This document shows, in pieces, positions 25,353 through 33,333 of a stretch of 64,000 bases of DNA. A model generated the notes under the pieces. The model ran no database searches, was not told the origin of the DNA, and saw only the letters and a program-made list of their open reading frames with translations. The position numbers and the translations under genes were made by a program. The number at the start of each line of letters is the position of its first letter. Position 1 is the stretch's first letter. The stretch spans positions 175,471 through 239,470 of the forward strand of contig NZ_JAHQCW010000002.1 of NCBI RefSeq assembly GCF_019042275.1, written 5' to 3'. The stretch comes from Diplocloster agilis. Lineage in GTDB: Bacteria; Bacillota; Clostridia; Lachnospirales; Lachnospiraceae.

Positions 25353-26723
25353 TTATTTGCCTAGATCGCTGCTTCTGTCGTGGTAGGATGTATGTAGCAT
25401 TTCTTCTGCCAGTTTGCTTAAGGGGCGGCCGTAGAATTCTTTGTATAGTTTTTGAAGCTCCGGATTATCGTGGCTGTTGCGGAGGTTTAGCTGGGTATCG
25501 CGGTTGTACAGGCCGTCTATGCGGTTTTGGCGCAGGCCGTCGCCTTTAAATAAAGTGCCTTTGGGCTGGCCGCCGCCTCCGATACAGCCGCCAGGACATG
25601 TCATTACCTCTATGAAATGATAGCTCTGGTTTGTCTCTTTCCATTGGTTTATGAATTCGGTGGCGGCTTTGGTGCCGTAGATGACGGCTACCTTTAACTG
25701 TAAGTCCGCAATGGTTACGGTGGCTTCTTTTACCGCTTCTAATCCGCGTACCGGCTGAAGATTTAGGAAGTCTTCCGGGACCGCTTCTTTGGTGATGTAT
25801 TCATAGGCGGTGCGCAGGGCCGCTTCCATTACGCCTCCCGTGTTTCCGAAGATCACGCCTGCGCCGGAAGCTTCACCCATCAGGCGGTCGTAATCGGAAT
25901 CTTCAAGGGAGATAAAATCGATGTCTTCTTCTTTTGCCCATTTGGCTAGTTCGCGGGTGGTGATGACATAGTCCATGTCCCTTACATTGTTTAGGCCCAG
26001 ATAGCCGGAGGCTGCGTTCATCTCTTCCCGGCGGATCTCAAATTTTTTGGCTGTGCAGGGGGTTACCGCGACGTTGACGATTTTTGACGGATCCAGGTTC
26101 ATCTGTTTGGCAAAGTAGGTTTTTATGGTCGGTCCCTGCATGCCGATGGGACTCTTCGAGCTTGACAGATGGGGAAGCAGATCCGGATGGTAGGTTTCCG
26201 CATATTTTACCCAGGACGGACAGCAGCTGGTAAATTGGGGCAGGGGCGCTTGCTGTTTCGTGATCCGCTCAATCAGTTCGCTGGCTTCCTCTACCACAGT
26301 CAGATCGGCAGCAAAATTTGTGTCCAGCACATAGTCGCCGCCGAGTTTTCTTAAGAGGGCTACCATTTTTCCCTGTACAAAGCTTCCGTCCGGCATGGCA
26401 AATTCTTCTCCAAGTGCAATACGCACGGACGGGGATGTACTGAATATGACGATTTTATCCGGATCTGCTATGGCTTTCCTGACATCCGGATATTCGTAGG
26501 TTTCCGTGATGCTGGATACCGGACAGACATTCGCACATTGTCCGCAGTTGATACAGACTGCCTTGTTATTTGTATCCTCCAGACGGTACGTGTTATGAAC
26601 GCCGATATAGCTGCTGCATATCTCCCGGCATTGCCCGCATTTGATGCAAAGGGACTCTTCTCTTTGAATTGAAGGATTGTCTGTTTCAATCGGGACACGT
26701 ACGCTCATTGGTAAATGATTCAT
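25353..26723 (-). CDS. [FeFe] hydrogenase with two N-terminal 4Fe-4S clusters
   Basis: This 456-residue enzyme would reduce protons with electrons from ferredoxin, or oxidise H2. Two ferredoxin-type motifs are at about 26-36 (CIKCGQCREIC) and 57-67 (CINCGQCANVC). The three H-cluster motifs are FTSCCPSW (about 163), TPCTAKKFE (about 219) and VMTCPGGCIGGGGQ (about 374), followed by a small-subunit-like tail. All four H-cluster cysteines and the proton-relay cysteine (second in SCC) are present. The residue before the Pro-Cys of motif 2 is Thr, where clostridial enzymes such as CpI have Met. The ATG follows AAGGAGGAACAAA. It is a single gene, so it could be a main hydrogenase or a sensory form. 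Confidence 0.92.
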   Translation of the reverse strand: MNHLPMSVRVPIETDNPSIQREESLCIKCGQCREICSSYIGVHNTYRLEDTNNKAVCINCGQCANVCPVSSITETYEYPDVRKAIADPDKIVIFSTSPSVRIALGEEFAMPDGSFVQGKMVALLRKLGGDYVLDTNFAADLTVVEEASELIERITKQQAPLPQFTSCCPSWVKYAETYHPDLLPHLSSSKSPIGMQGPTIKTYFAKQMNLDPSKIVNVAVTPCTAKKFEIRREEMNAASGYLGLNNVRDMDYVITTRELAKWAKEEDIDFISLEDSDYDRLMGEASGAGVIFGNTGGVMEAALRTAYEYITKEAVPEDFLNLQPVRGLEAVKEATVTIADLQLKVAVIYGTKAATEFINQWKETNQSYHFIEVMTCPGGCIGGGGQPKGTLFKGDGLRQNRIDGLYNRDTQLNLRNSHDNPELQKLYKEFYGRPLSKLAEEMLHTSYHDRSSDLGK

Positions 26724-26792
26724 TTTGTTCCTCCTTAGTTGATTTCCTATAGTTATCTGGGTCTAAATAATAGTAATTATTACCATTATTAA

Positions 26793-26821
26793 TATAATAC
26801 CATGTTTTTCCTGTATGTCAA
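26793..26821 (-). promoter_or_regulatory. Promoter of the [FeFe] hydrogenase gene
   Basis: A perfect TTGACA (26821-26816 on the minus strand) is followed after 16-17 bases by TATTAT/ATTATA (26799-26793). The start codon is about 70 bases downstream, leaving an AT-rich leader containing TAATAGTAATTATTA-like symmetry. Confidence 0.65.
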
Positions 26822-26924
26822 TGGAAATGGGTTATTTATAAGCGTATTGTCTCATAATTTGTCTCAGTGATGCTTCGGTTACTTTCTCTGGTTTTGGTAT
26901 GTCCGCTGTTTAAGGTATGACCGG

Positions 26925-27060
26925 TGGACTTCACGTCCGACGAACAAGAGCCTATCCACCGGGAACACATGATGTGTTTCTGGTGAATAGGCTCTTATCC
27001 TTGAACCCGGCCAGCCGGCTTGTCCCCGCATACAGACCGCGGTTCCAAGTCCTAAGCATC
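26925..27060. repeat. Mosaic hairpin repeat, copy 1
   Basis: This gap between the DUF1653 gene and hydA holds two modules shared with other sites. At 26929-26998 lies GGTGGACTTCACGTCCGACG followed by a long hairpin, where AAGAGCCTATCCACC pairs with GGTGAATAGGCTCTT (25-bp arms around ACACATGATGTGT). At about 27000-27057 lies, in reverse, the module GCTTAGGACTTGGAACCGCGG ... GGCCGGGTTC found also at 35607-35655. No coding potential is supported. Confidence 0.8.
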
Positions 27061-27071
27061 GGGCATTCTCT

Positions 27072-27656
27072 TTATCGTCTGGCGCTCTCGTATTTGATAT
27101 AGGTAAGCAGACAATTTTGTAATTCTTTGTACTTTTGCTGGATATCCTTTCCGCTCAGAGTCAGATCCATGGACATGGCCAGGTCGTCCATTAATTTATC
27201 ATCGATCTCTCTGCGGATTTTCTGGAGAATATCCAGTTTTTCCTGATTGGTAGAGGCGTCCAGGAATTCTAAAAGCCTGGGGTTCACGGTCCCCTCCTCC
27301 GGGTCTTCCGAAAGGGTCTGTTGAATATCCTCTCGGATATCCCCGCTTTCTTGGCCGTTCGTCTTCATAGATTCTGAAGCCTGCATGCCCGGCGCCTGCG
27401 CGCCCGCAGTCTGCATGCCTTGATCCTGTATCCCCGGTTCATATGTTCCGGCAGATTTCCTGGGACGAACCCGGTTCGTCTCGGCCAGGAAACGCTCCAT
27501 TGGTTCCGTGTAGACCGGGAACTCCCCGGTTAACGCCTGATAAACCACTTTGTAGCCCCCGTCATCCACATCCTGCGCCACTGTAATGATTTGATATAAT
27601 TTATCCGGATCACGCCGGTAAAAATCTCCCGGTACCGGCCGCTGCTTTTCTGCCAT
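27072..27656 (-). CDS. DUF1653 domain protein with extended C-terminus
   Basis: The first 65 of 194 residues form a DUF1653 domain (PVPGDFYRRDPDKLYQIITVAQDVDDGGYKVVYQALTGEFPVYTEPMERFL-like order), a small beta-rich fold of unknown function. A flexible Gln/Met/Gly-rich linker (about 75-110) follows, then a helical segment (about 125-190; NQEKLDILQKIRREIDDKLMDDLAMSMDL). The ATG follows AAAGGAGACAGAT. It lies between the AraC regulator and hydA on the same strand; nothing ties it to either. Confidence 0.75.
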   Translation of the reverse strand: MAEKQRPVPGDFYRRDPDKLYQIITVAQDVDDGGYKVVYQALTGEFPVYTEPMERFLAETNRVRPRKSAGTYEPGIQDQGMQTAGAQAPGMQASESMKTNGQESGDIREDIQQTLSEDPEEGTVNPRLLEFLDASTNQEKLDILQKIRREIDDKLMDDLAMSMDLTLSGKDIQQKYKELQNCLLTYIKYESARR

Positions 27657-27785
27657 ATCTGTCTCCTTTCTGTGCTGTCGCTTCCGTTTGAGTATAACAC
27701 TTGTCGTTATTCCTGCAGGTTATCTGTGTATCAAGCATTATTGTAGTTTATTACACCTAAATTTGCAAGACCGGTAAAATGGAAT

Positions 27786-28628
27786 TTATCTGTGCTGATT
27801 TCTCCATTCTCTGGGGGAAACGCCATAAATAGTTTTAAACGCGCGTGAAAAATGAAGCTGGTTTTCATACCCCACAGCCGAACTGATGTCCGCAATCGAC
27901 AGGGAGGTCAGTTTTAATAATTCTGTGGCCTTAACCATTCGATAATTCATTAAAAATTCCTGCGGGGAGCGCCCGACTGCATTTCTGAAAATTTTTCCAA
28001 AATAGCTGCGGTTAATTCCGCAGACAGCGGCAATGTCTTCGATCGTAATGTCGTTTTGGAAGTTTTGTTCAATGTAGTTGATGGCTTCCTTGATGTAATA
28101 ATCACTCATTTTGCTGCTCTTCACCAGTCTGCTGGATTTCGCGGACTGGGTAAGGTAGTCAAAAAACAGATACAGATGGCCGATCAGATGAAAGGGGGAT
28201 TCCTTTTCATGATGGGCAATATATAACATTTCATTCAACATTTGTTCACGAAGATTTTTGGAGTGCGAGCGGTATACGGGGGCGTCTTTGGAAAGTTCCG
28301 TCAATGCAAGCGCCTCTTTTACCCGCAAACCGTCAAACTCAATCCATACATATTCCCATGGAAGCTCCTGATCCGCGATATACGTCGTAATCTGTCCGGG
28401 AAAAATCAGGAACCCCTGCCCGCTTTTTATGGAGTATGTCTGTGTCTCGCCATTGGCATTATCCGCCATGAGCGTTCCCGTACCGGCAATAATATAATGG
28501 AACAAATAATGATTTCTCGCGGCAGGGCCAAACGAATGCCCAGGTTCGCATTGCTCACAGCCATACTGATACATGCCCAGATCAATGAAGTTTTCATTGG
28601 GAAAAATGTTAAAGAAAATATTGCTCAT
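27786..28628 (-). CDS. AraC-family regulator of the raffinose operon (MsmR-like)
   Basis: The 280-residue protein combines an N-terminal cupin sugar-binding domain (about 1-150; GTGTLMADN, GQGFLIFPGQITTY) with two C-terminal helix-turn-helix motifs (IEDIAAVCGINRSYFGKIF and IADISSAVGYENQLHFSRAFKTIYGVSPREWR). It diverges from the ABC transporter/glycosidase operon, as MsmR and RafR do, so it is most likely an activator responding to an alpha-galactoside. I moved the start to ATG 28628, which follows AAAGGAGTCTGAA. Direct repeats in the divergent gap are likely sites. Confidence 0.87.
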   Translation of the reverse strand: MSNIFFNIFPNENFIDLGMYQYGCEQCEPGHSFGPAARNHYLFHYIIAGTGTLMADNANGETQTYSIKSGQGFLIFPGQITTYIADQELPWEYVWIEFDGLRVKEALALTELSKDAPVYRSHSKNLREQMLNEMLYIAHHEKESPFHLIGHLYLFFDYLTQSAKSSRLVKSSKMSDYYIKEAINYIEQNFQNDITIEDIAAVCGINRSYFGKIFRNAVGRSPQEFLMNYRMVKATELLKLTSLSIADISSAVGYENQLHFSRAFKTIYGVSPREWRNQHR

Positions 28629-28690
28629 TTCAGACTCCTTTATCATGGAATATACCAAAATGCGATATCACTTGATATTATATCACAAAA

Positions 28691-28757
28691 GCTAGCATAG
28701 TGATATAAAAGATGAAAAATACTGGTATTTATAGTTAGCATAATGGTATGTTAAAAT
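28691..28757 (+). promoter_or_regulatory. Direct-repeat AraC-type sites and promoter of the raffinose operon
   Basis: GCTAGCATAGTGATAT (28691-28706) and GTTAGCATAATGGTAT (28734-28749) are near-identical direct repeats 43 bp apart, four helical turns. The second lies immediately before TTAAAAT, a likely -10 (28751-28757), and replaces a good -35, as expected for a promoter that needs an AraC-type activator. Confidence 0.62.
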
Positions 28758-28803
28758 AGATGTAACAATAAAAACTGAAATCCGCCTGAGAGGAGAGGAA
28801 TGT

Positions 28804-30102
28804 ATGTTAAATGGGAAAAGAGTCCGAAGATTTTCCGTGGTTTTAGGTATTATGGCGGGAATGGCAAGTCTTGCCGGATGCGGCCAAGGCGCACCTGAGA
28901 GTAAGACGGAGGTGGAACTGGTGTCCTATAAACCGGAAGCGGTAAAAGCTTTTGAGGAAATCGCAGAACGTTTCAATGCCTCCCACGATGATATTCACCT
29001 GACCATCGATTCCCCCAATGAAGCCATGACAATCCTGAAAACAAGGTTTATCAGAGAAGATTATCCTGACATTGTAGGGATCGGCGGCGATATCAATTAT
29101 TCAAATTTTCTGGATGCCGAGTTATTTATGGATATTTCGGATCTTGAGGAAGTCACAGAGGTAAAGCAGTCCTACCTGGATATGGACAAGAAACTTGAGT
29201 TTATTCCGCAGGAGGGTATTTATGCATTGCCCTATGCGGCGAATGCGGCCGGGATTCTATACAACAAGGATATGTTCGAGGAGCATGGATGGGAAATACC
29301 AGGAACCTGGGATGAATTTACAGCGTTGTGCAATGAGATAAAAAGTAACGGAATCCAGCCGTTATATTTGGGCTATAAGGATACCTGGACCTGTTATGCG
29401 CCCTGGAATGCCCTGGCAGTCGGTTTATCGGATGCGGATACTTGCAGCCAGGTAAATATGGGTAACACGACTTTTACGGAATCCTACCGCGAGGTTGCCG
29501 AAAAAATGCAAGTACTGCTCGATTACGCGGAACCCAATCCATATGCCTACGGATATAACGACGCATGCACCGCTTTTGCCAGAGGGCAGTCTGCCATGTA
29601 TCCCATCGGCAGCTATGCGATACCGCAGATCAAGTCGGTAAATCCATCTATGAATATCGATTCTTTTACCTTTCCCGCAAACGCGTCGGAAGAAGAAAAT
29701 GTCCTGAACTCAGGCATAGATTTACAGTTCAGCGTGATGAAGAATTGTGAAAATAAAGAAGCCGTATATGAGGTACTCCGGTTTTTATATGAGGATGAAA
29801 CCATCCAGATCTATCTGGACGACCAGGGCGGGATCGCCTGTAAAGAAGGCGATTTCCAAATTCCGGCCGAATTAGAAGGGATGCGGTCTTATATTGAAAA
29901 TGACAGAATGGCCGATTATCAGGATCACCATTATCCCAGTGAAATGAGTGTAGACGCCATGATCCAGACCTTTTTGCTGGATACCCAGGAGGGCGCGGCG
30001 GATCGGTTCTTGGAACGGTTTGACAAGGAATGGAAACGGTATAACAGGGATTTGATCTGGAAGATACAGCAATACCGGCAGGAAACGGAGGGTGTGGATT
30101 GA
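28804..30102 (+). CDS. Sugar ABC transporter substrate-binding lipoprotein (MsmE-like)
   Basis: The 432-residue protein begins with a lipoprotein signal (VVLGIMAGMASLAGCGQG, lipobox LAGC, Cys about residue 25) and continues as a cluster-B extracellular binding protein: VELVSYKPEAVKAFEEIAERFNA, DIVGIGGD and ALPYAANAAGILYNKDMFEEHGWEIPGTWDEF. Such proteins capture oligosaccharides for CUT1 transporters. The operon's alpha-galactosidase and sucrose phosphorylase point to raffinose, stachyose or melibiose. The ATG follows GAGGAGAGGAATGT. Confidence 0.9.
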   Translation: MLNGKRVRRFSVVLGIMAGMASLAGCGQGAPESKTEVELVSYKPEAVKAFEEIAERFNASHDDIHLTIDSPNEAMTILKTRFIREDYPDIVGIGGDINYSNFLDAELFMDISDLEEVTEVKQSYLDMDKKLEFIPQEGIYALPYAANAAGILYNKDMFEEHGWEIPGTWDEFTALCNEIKSNGIQPLYLGYKDTWTCYAPWNALAVGLSDADTCSQVNMGNTTFTESYREVAEKMQVLLDYAEPNPYAYGYNDACTAFARGQSAMYPIGSYAIPQIKSVNPSMNIDSFTFPANASEEENVLNSGIDLQFSVMKNCENKEAVYEVLRFLYEDETIQIYLDDQGGIACKEGDFQIPAELEGMRSYIENDRMADYQDHHYPSEMSVDAMIQTFLLDTQEGAADRFLERFDKEWKRYNRDLIWKIQQYRQETEGVD

Positions 30103-30160
30103 GCGAAGGCTGGTCCGCCCATACCAATCAGTGCAAAGAGACGCACGCAAGGAGGATATA

Positions 30161-31036
30161 ATGAAAAAAAGGATGACAAATCGTGATAAAACATTCTGGG
30201 CCGTTATCATCTGTGTTCTGGTTTTGTTCTTTACCTTCAATACGCTGCCTATGATAAAGGGTATTATCTACAGTTTCACGAATTATAAAGGATATGGCAG
30301 TTATGATTACGTAGGATTCCGAAACTATATCGATCTCTTCTCCGATGTCCGGGTGGGAAAAAGCTATCTGTTTACCTTTAAATACGCTTTGGCGGGAACG
30401 GTACTGGTAAACGTGCTCAGCCTGATTATGGCTTTGGGATTAAACAGCCGGATTCGTTTCAAGAGCGCGGTCAGAGGAATTTATTTTGTTCCGAACATTT
30501 TGGGGGGATTGGTGATCGGCTACATCTTCAGCTTTATATTTACCTATATTCTTCCGGCAGTCGGGAATACGTTTCATATAAGCGGACTGCAGAACAGCAT
30601 TCTTGCCAGTGAAACCTATGCGTGGGTCGGCGTGCTGATCGTAGGCGTCTGGCAGGCGGTGGCACTGAATACCATTATTTATATCTCGGGCCTGCAGACG
30701 GTTCCGCAGGACGTATATGAAGCAAGTATGCTGGACGGGGCAAGTAAATGGAAGGAATTCTGTCATGTGACGTTACCGCTTGTTATCCCCTTTGTGACCA
30801 TCAATCTGGTATTAAGCACAAAGAATTTCCTGATGGTTTTCGATCAGATTATATCTTTGACTAAAGGTGGTCCGGCGCAGAGTACGGAATCTATCTCCTA
30901 TCTCATATACCGGAACGGAATGGATGGCGGCCAGTTTGGTTTCCAGAGTGCCAACGCCGTAATTTTCTTCATTGTGATCGTCGCCATATCTATTTTCCAA
31001 ATGACCGTTATGAATAAAAAGGAGGAGCAATTATGA
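30161..31036 (+). CDS. Sugar ABC transporter permease (MsmF-like)
   Basis: This 291-residue CUT1 permease has six membrane spans and the ATPase-contact loop YEASMLDGASKWKEFCHVTLPLVIP (EAA motif) in the last third. The start is ATG 30161 after AGGAGGATATA; the frame is open upstream into the binding-protein gene but lacks a site there. Its stop overlaps the next permease (ATGA). Together with the following gene it forms the heterodimeric channel for the oligosaccharide. Confidence 0.93.
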   Translation: MKKRMTNRDKTFWAVIICVLVLFFTFNTLPMIKGIIYSFTNYKGYGSYDYVGFRNYIDLFSDVRVGKSYLFTFKYALAGTVLVNVLSLIMALGLNSRIRFKSAVRGIYFVPNILGGLVIGYIFSFIFTYILPAVGNTFHISGLQNSILASETYAWVGVLIVGVWQAVALNTIIYISGLQTVPQDVYEASMLDGASKWKEFCHVTLPLVIPFVTINLVLSTKNFLMVFDQIISLTKGGPAQSTESISYLIYRNGMDGGQFGFQSANAVIFFIVIVAISIFQMTVMNKKEEQL

Positions 31037-31875
31037 GGCGGAAAACCACAAAAACGAACTGGGTACTTACCCTTGTTTTGATTTTAGGAACAGTAACGAT
31101 ATTTTTCCCGCTCTATATGGCCTTTATCATAGCATTTAAGCAGCCCAGCGAAATGACCAATGACGTAGCCGGCGCCTTGTCTTTTCCCGTCCACTGGAGC
31201 CTTGATAATTTCCGGCAGGCTATGGAAGTCACTGATTTCTGGCATTCCCTGGGAAACAGCCTTTTGATTACTTTAACTACCATTGTTCTGGCTATTCTCA
31301 TTCATTCGATTGCGGGGTATGTCATCGGCAGGGGCATGGCAAGGAAAAAGAGCTTCCGTTTTATTTATCTGTATATCGTCAGCGGCATGTTTGTTCCCTT
31401 TTCCATACTGATGATGCCCTTAGTAAAACAGACCGCGCAGATGGGACTGGGAAACCGCGCCGGAGTCATATTGCTGTACCTGGTATTCTATATGCCGATG
31501 AATGTTCTGCTCTATACCGGATACTTAAAGAATATTCCGGTCGCATTAGAAGAAGCCGCGGACATTGACGGGGCAAGCACATGGACCACGTATTGGAAGG
31601 TCATTTTTCCGATCATGACACCCATGCACGCAACGGTTGCGATTCTCACAGCGCTTGGTACATGGAATGATGTTATGACGCCGCTTGTTATCATGTCCGG
31701 AACAGGACAAAACACATTGCCGTTGGCGCAGCTTAATTTCCAGACGCAGTTCGGAACGAATTATAATCTGGCATTTGCCTCATATATACTTGCATTGATC
31801 CCCATATTGATATTCTATATCATATGTCAGAAACAGATCTTAAACGGCGTCGCAAATGGAGCAATAAAAGGTTAG
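31033..31875 (+). CDS. Sugar ABC transporter permease (MsmG-like)
   Basis: The second CUT1 permease is 280 residues with six spans and the EAA loop LEEAADIDGASTWTTYWKVIFPIMTP. It overlaps the preceding permease by four bases and is followed after 12 bases by the sucrose phosphorylase start. No MsmK/UgpC-like ATPase follows, so the transporter must share an ATPase encoded elsewhere, as known for MsmK in streptococci and UgpC-like proteins in bacilli. Confidence 0.93.
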   Translation: MRRKTTKTNWVLTLVLILGTVTIFFPLYMAFIIAFKQPSEMTNDVAGALSFPVHWSLDNFRQAMEVTDFWHSLGNSLLITLTTIVLAILIHSIAGYVIGRGMARKKSFRFIYLYIVSGMFVPFSILMMPLVKQTAQMGLGNRAGVILLYLVFYMPMNVLLYTGYLKNIPVALEEAADIDGASTWTTYWKVIFPIMTPMHATVAILTALGTWNDVMTPLVIMSGTGQNTLPLAQLNFQTQFGTNYNLAFASYILALIPILIFYIICQKQILNGVANGAIKG

Positions 31876-31887
31876 GAGTCTATGATA

Positions 31888-33333
31888 ATGAAGCTTAATA
31901 ATAAGATTATGCTGATCACCTATGCCGACAGCATGGGCAGAAATCTAAAAGATCTGCATGCCGTACTCAATACCTACTATAAAGAAGCGGTGGGCGGTGT
32001 ACATATCCTCCCCTTTTTCCCTTCCTCGGCAGACCGCGGCTTTGCGCCGAAGTGTTATACAAAGGTGGACGAGGCCTTCGGAGATTTCCAGGATGTATCC
32101 GCTATTGGGAATGATTACTATCTGATGTTTGATTTTATGGTAAATCATATCTCCGCTTCTTCCGAATACTTTCAGGATTTCCTGGAAAAAAAAGAGGCGT
32201 CTGCTTACAAGGATTTTTTTATCCGGTATCAGGAATTCTGGGACAACGGAGAGCCTACGCAGGAGCAGATCGATAAAATATACAAAAGGAAACCGAGGGC
32301 GCCATACATTGAGGCGGAATTTAAGGACGGAACCAGGGAAAAGATATGGTGTACGTTCTGTGAAGAGCAGGTAGATCTGAATCTTACCAAAGAAGCGGTC
32401 AGGAATTTTATGAAAGACACTTTAAAAAACATGTGTCTTAAGGGGGCTGCCGTTATCCGTCTGGATGCTTTTGCATACGCGGTAAAAAAGAAAAATACCA
32501 GCTGTTTCTTTGTGGAGCCGGATGTGTGGGAGCTGCTCCGTGAGATAGAGAAAACAACAGCAGAATACGGCGCAGAAATTCTACCGGAAATTCATGAGCA
32601 CTATACTATCCCGCTGAAAATCGCGTCGCACAGCTTCTGGATCTATGATTTTGCTCTGCCGGTCCTGACCTTACATGCGCTGTATAATCATACGGGCGAA
32701 TACTTAAAGAGATGGCTGCAGATGTGTCCGATGAAACAGTTCACAACCCTGGATACCCATGACGGTATCGGTATCGTAGATGTTAAGGATCTGCTCCCTG
32801 ATGAGGAAATCGAAAAGGTAAAGGAACAAATGTATCAACACGGGGCAAATGTCAAGAAGATTTATAGCTCTGAAGCATATAACAATCTTGATATTTACCA
32901 GGTCAATACCACCTATTATTCCGCATTAGGCAATAATGACGCGGCCTATCTTCTGGCCAGGGCTATCCAATTTTTCGCACCGGGCATTCCGCAGGTTTAT
33001 TATGTGGGACTTCTTGCAGGGGAAAATGATGTGGAGCTCATGAACCAGACGAAGAATGGACGTGACATTAACAGGCATTATTATTCATTGGAAGAGATCC
33101 GGGAACAGCAGAACCGTCCTGTGGTGAGAAAGCTTAAAGAATTGATGGAATTGAGAAATACAGATCCCGCTTTTCATCTGGATGGAGGCATTGAGGTAGA
33201 AGCAAAACAAGACCAGCTGATTATAACAAGAAAATACGGTGCGGCAAGTATTACATTATCAGCAGATTTAACTGACTTTTCCTTTGATATTGTAAGCTCC
33301 GGCAGAGAAGGGACACAAACTTATGGCTATTAG
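31888..33333 (+). CDS. gtfA: Sucrose phosphorylase (GH13_18)
   Basis: The enzyme splits sucrose with phosphate into glucose 1-phosphate and fructose in the cytoplasm. The 481-residue sequence shows the family start (NKIMLITYADSMGRNL), the nucleophile in VIRLDAFAYAVKK (Asp about 192), the acid/base in LPEIHEHY (Glu about 234) and the transition-state Asp in LDTHDGIGI (about 291), matching the well-studied bifidobacterial enzyme. Sucrose 6'-phosphate phosphorylase is a close alternative, but uptake by an ABC transporter delivers unphosphorylated sugar. I prefer ATG 31888 (MKLNNK) over 31882 because of spacing from GGAG. It overlaps the alpha-galactosidase gene by 11 bases. Confidence 0.92.
   Translation: MKLNNKIMLITYADSMGRNLKDLHAVLNTYYKEAVGGVHILPFFPSSADRGFAPKCYTKVDEAFGDFQDVSAIGNDYYLMFDFMVNHISASSEYFQDFLEKKEASAYKDFFIRYQEFWDNGEPTQEQIDKIYKRKPRAPYIEAEFKDGTREKIWCTFCEEQVDLNLTKEAVRNFMKDTLKNMCLKGAAVIRLDAFAYAVKKKNTSCFFVEPDVWELLREIEKTTAEYGAEILPEIHEHYTIPLKIASHSFWIYDFALPVLTLHALYNHTGEYLKRWLQMCPMKQFTTLDTHDGIGIVDVKDLLPDEEIEKVKEQMYQHGANVKKIYSSEAYNNLDIYQVNTTYYSALGNNDAAYLLARAIQFFAPGIPQVYYVGLLAGENDVELMNQTKNGRDINRHYYSLEEIREQQNRPVVRKLKELMELRNTDPAFHLDGGIEVEAKQDQLIITRKYGAASITLSADLTDFSFDIVSSGREGTQTYGY

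Noticed and set aside
25189..25386. A 65-codon plus-strand frame inside the giant inverted repeat
   Set aside because: It mirrors the other arm's frame, has no ribosome site, and owes its openness to the GC-rich repeat.
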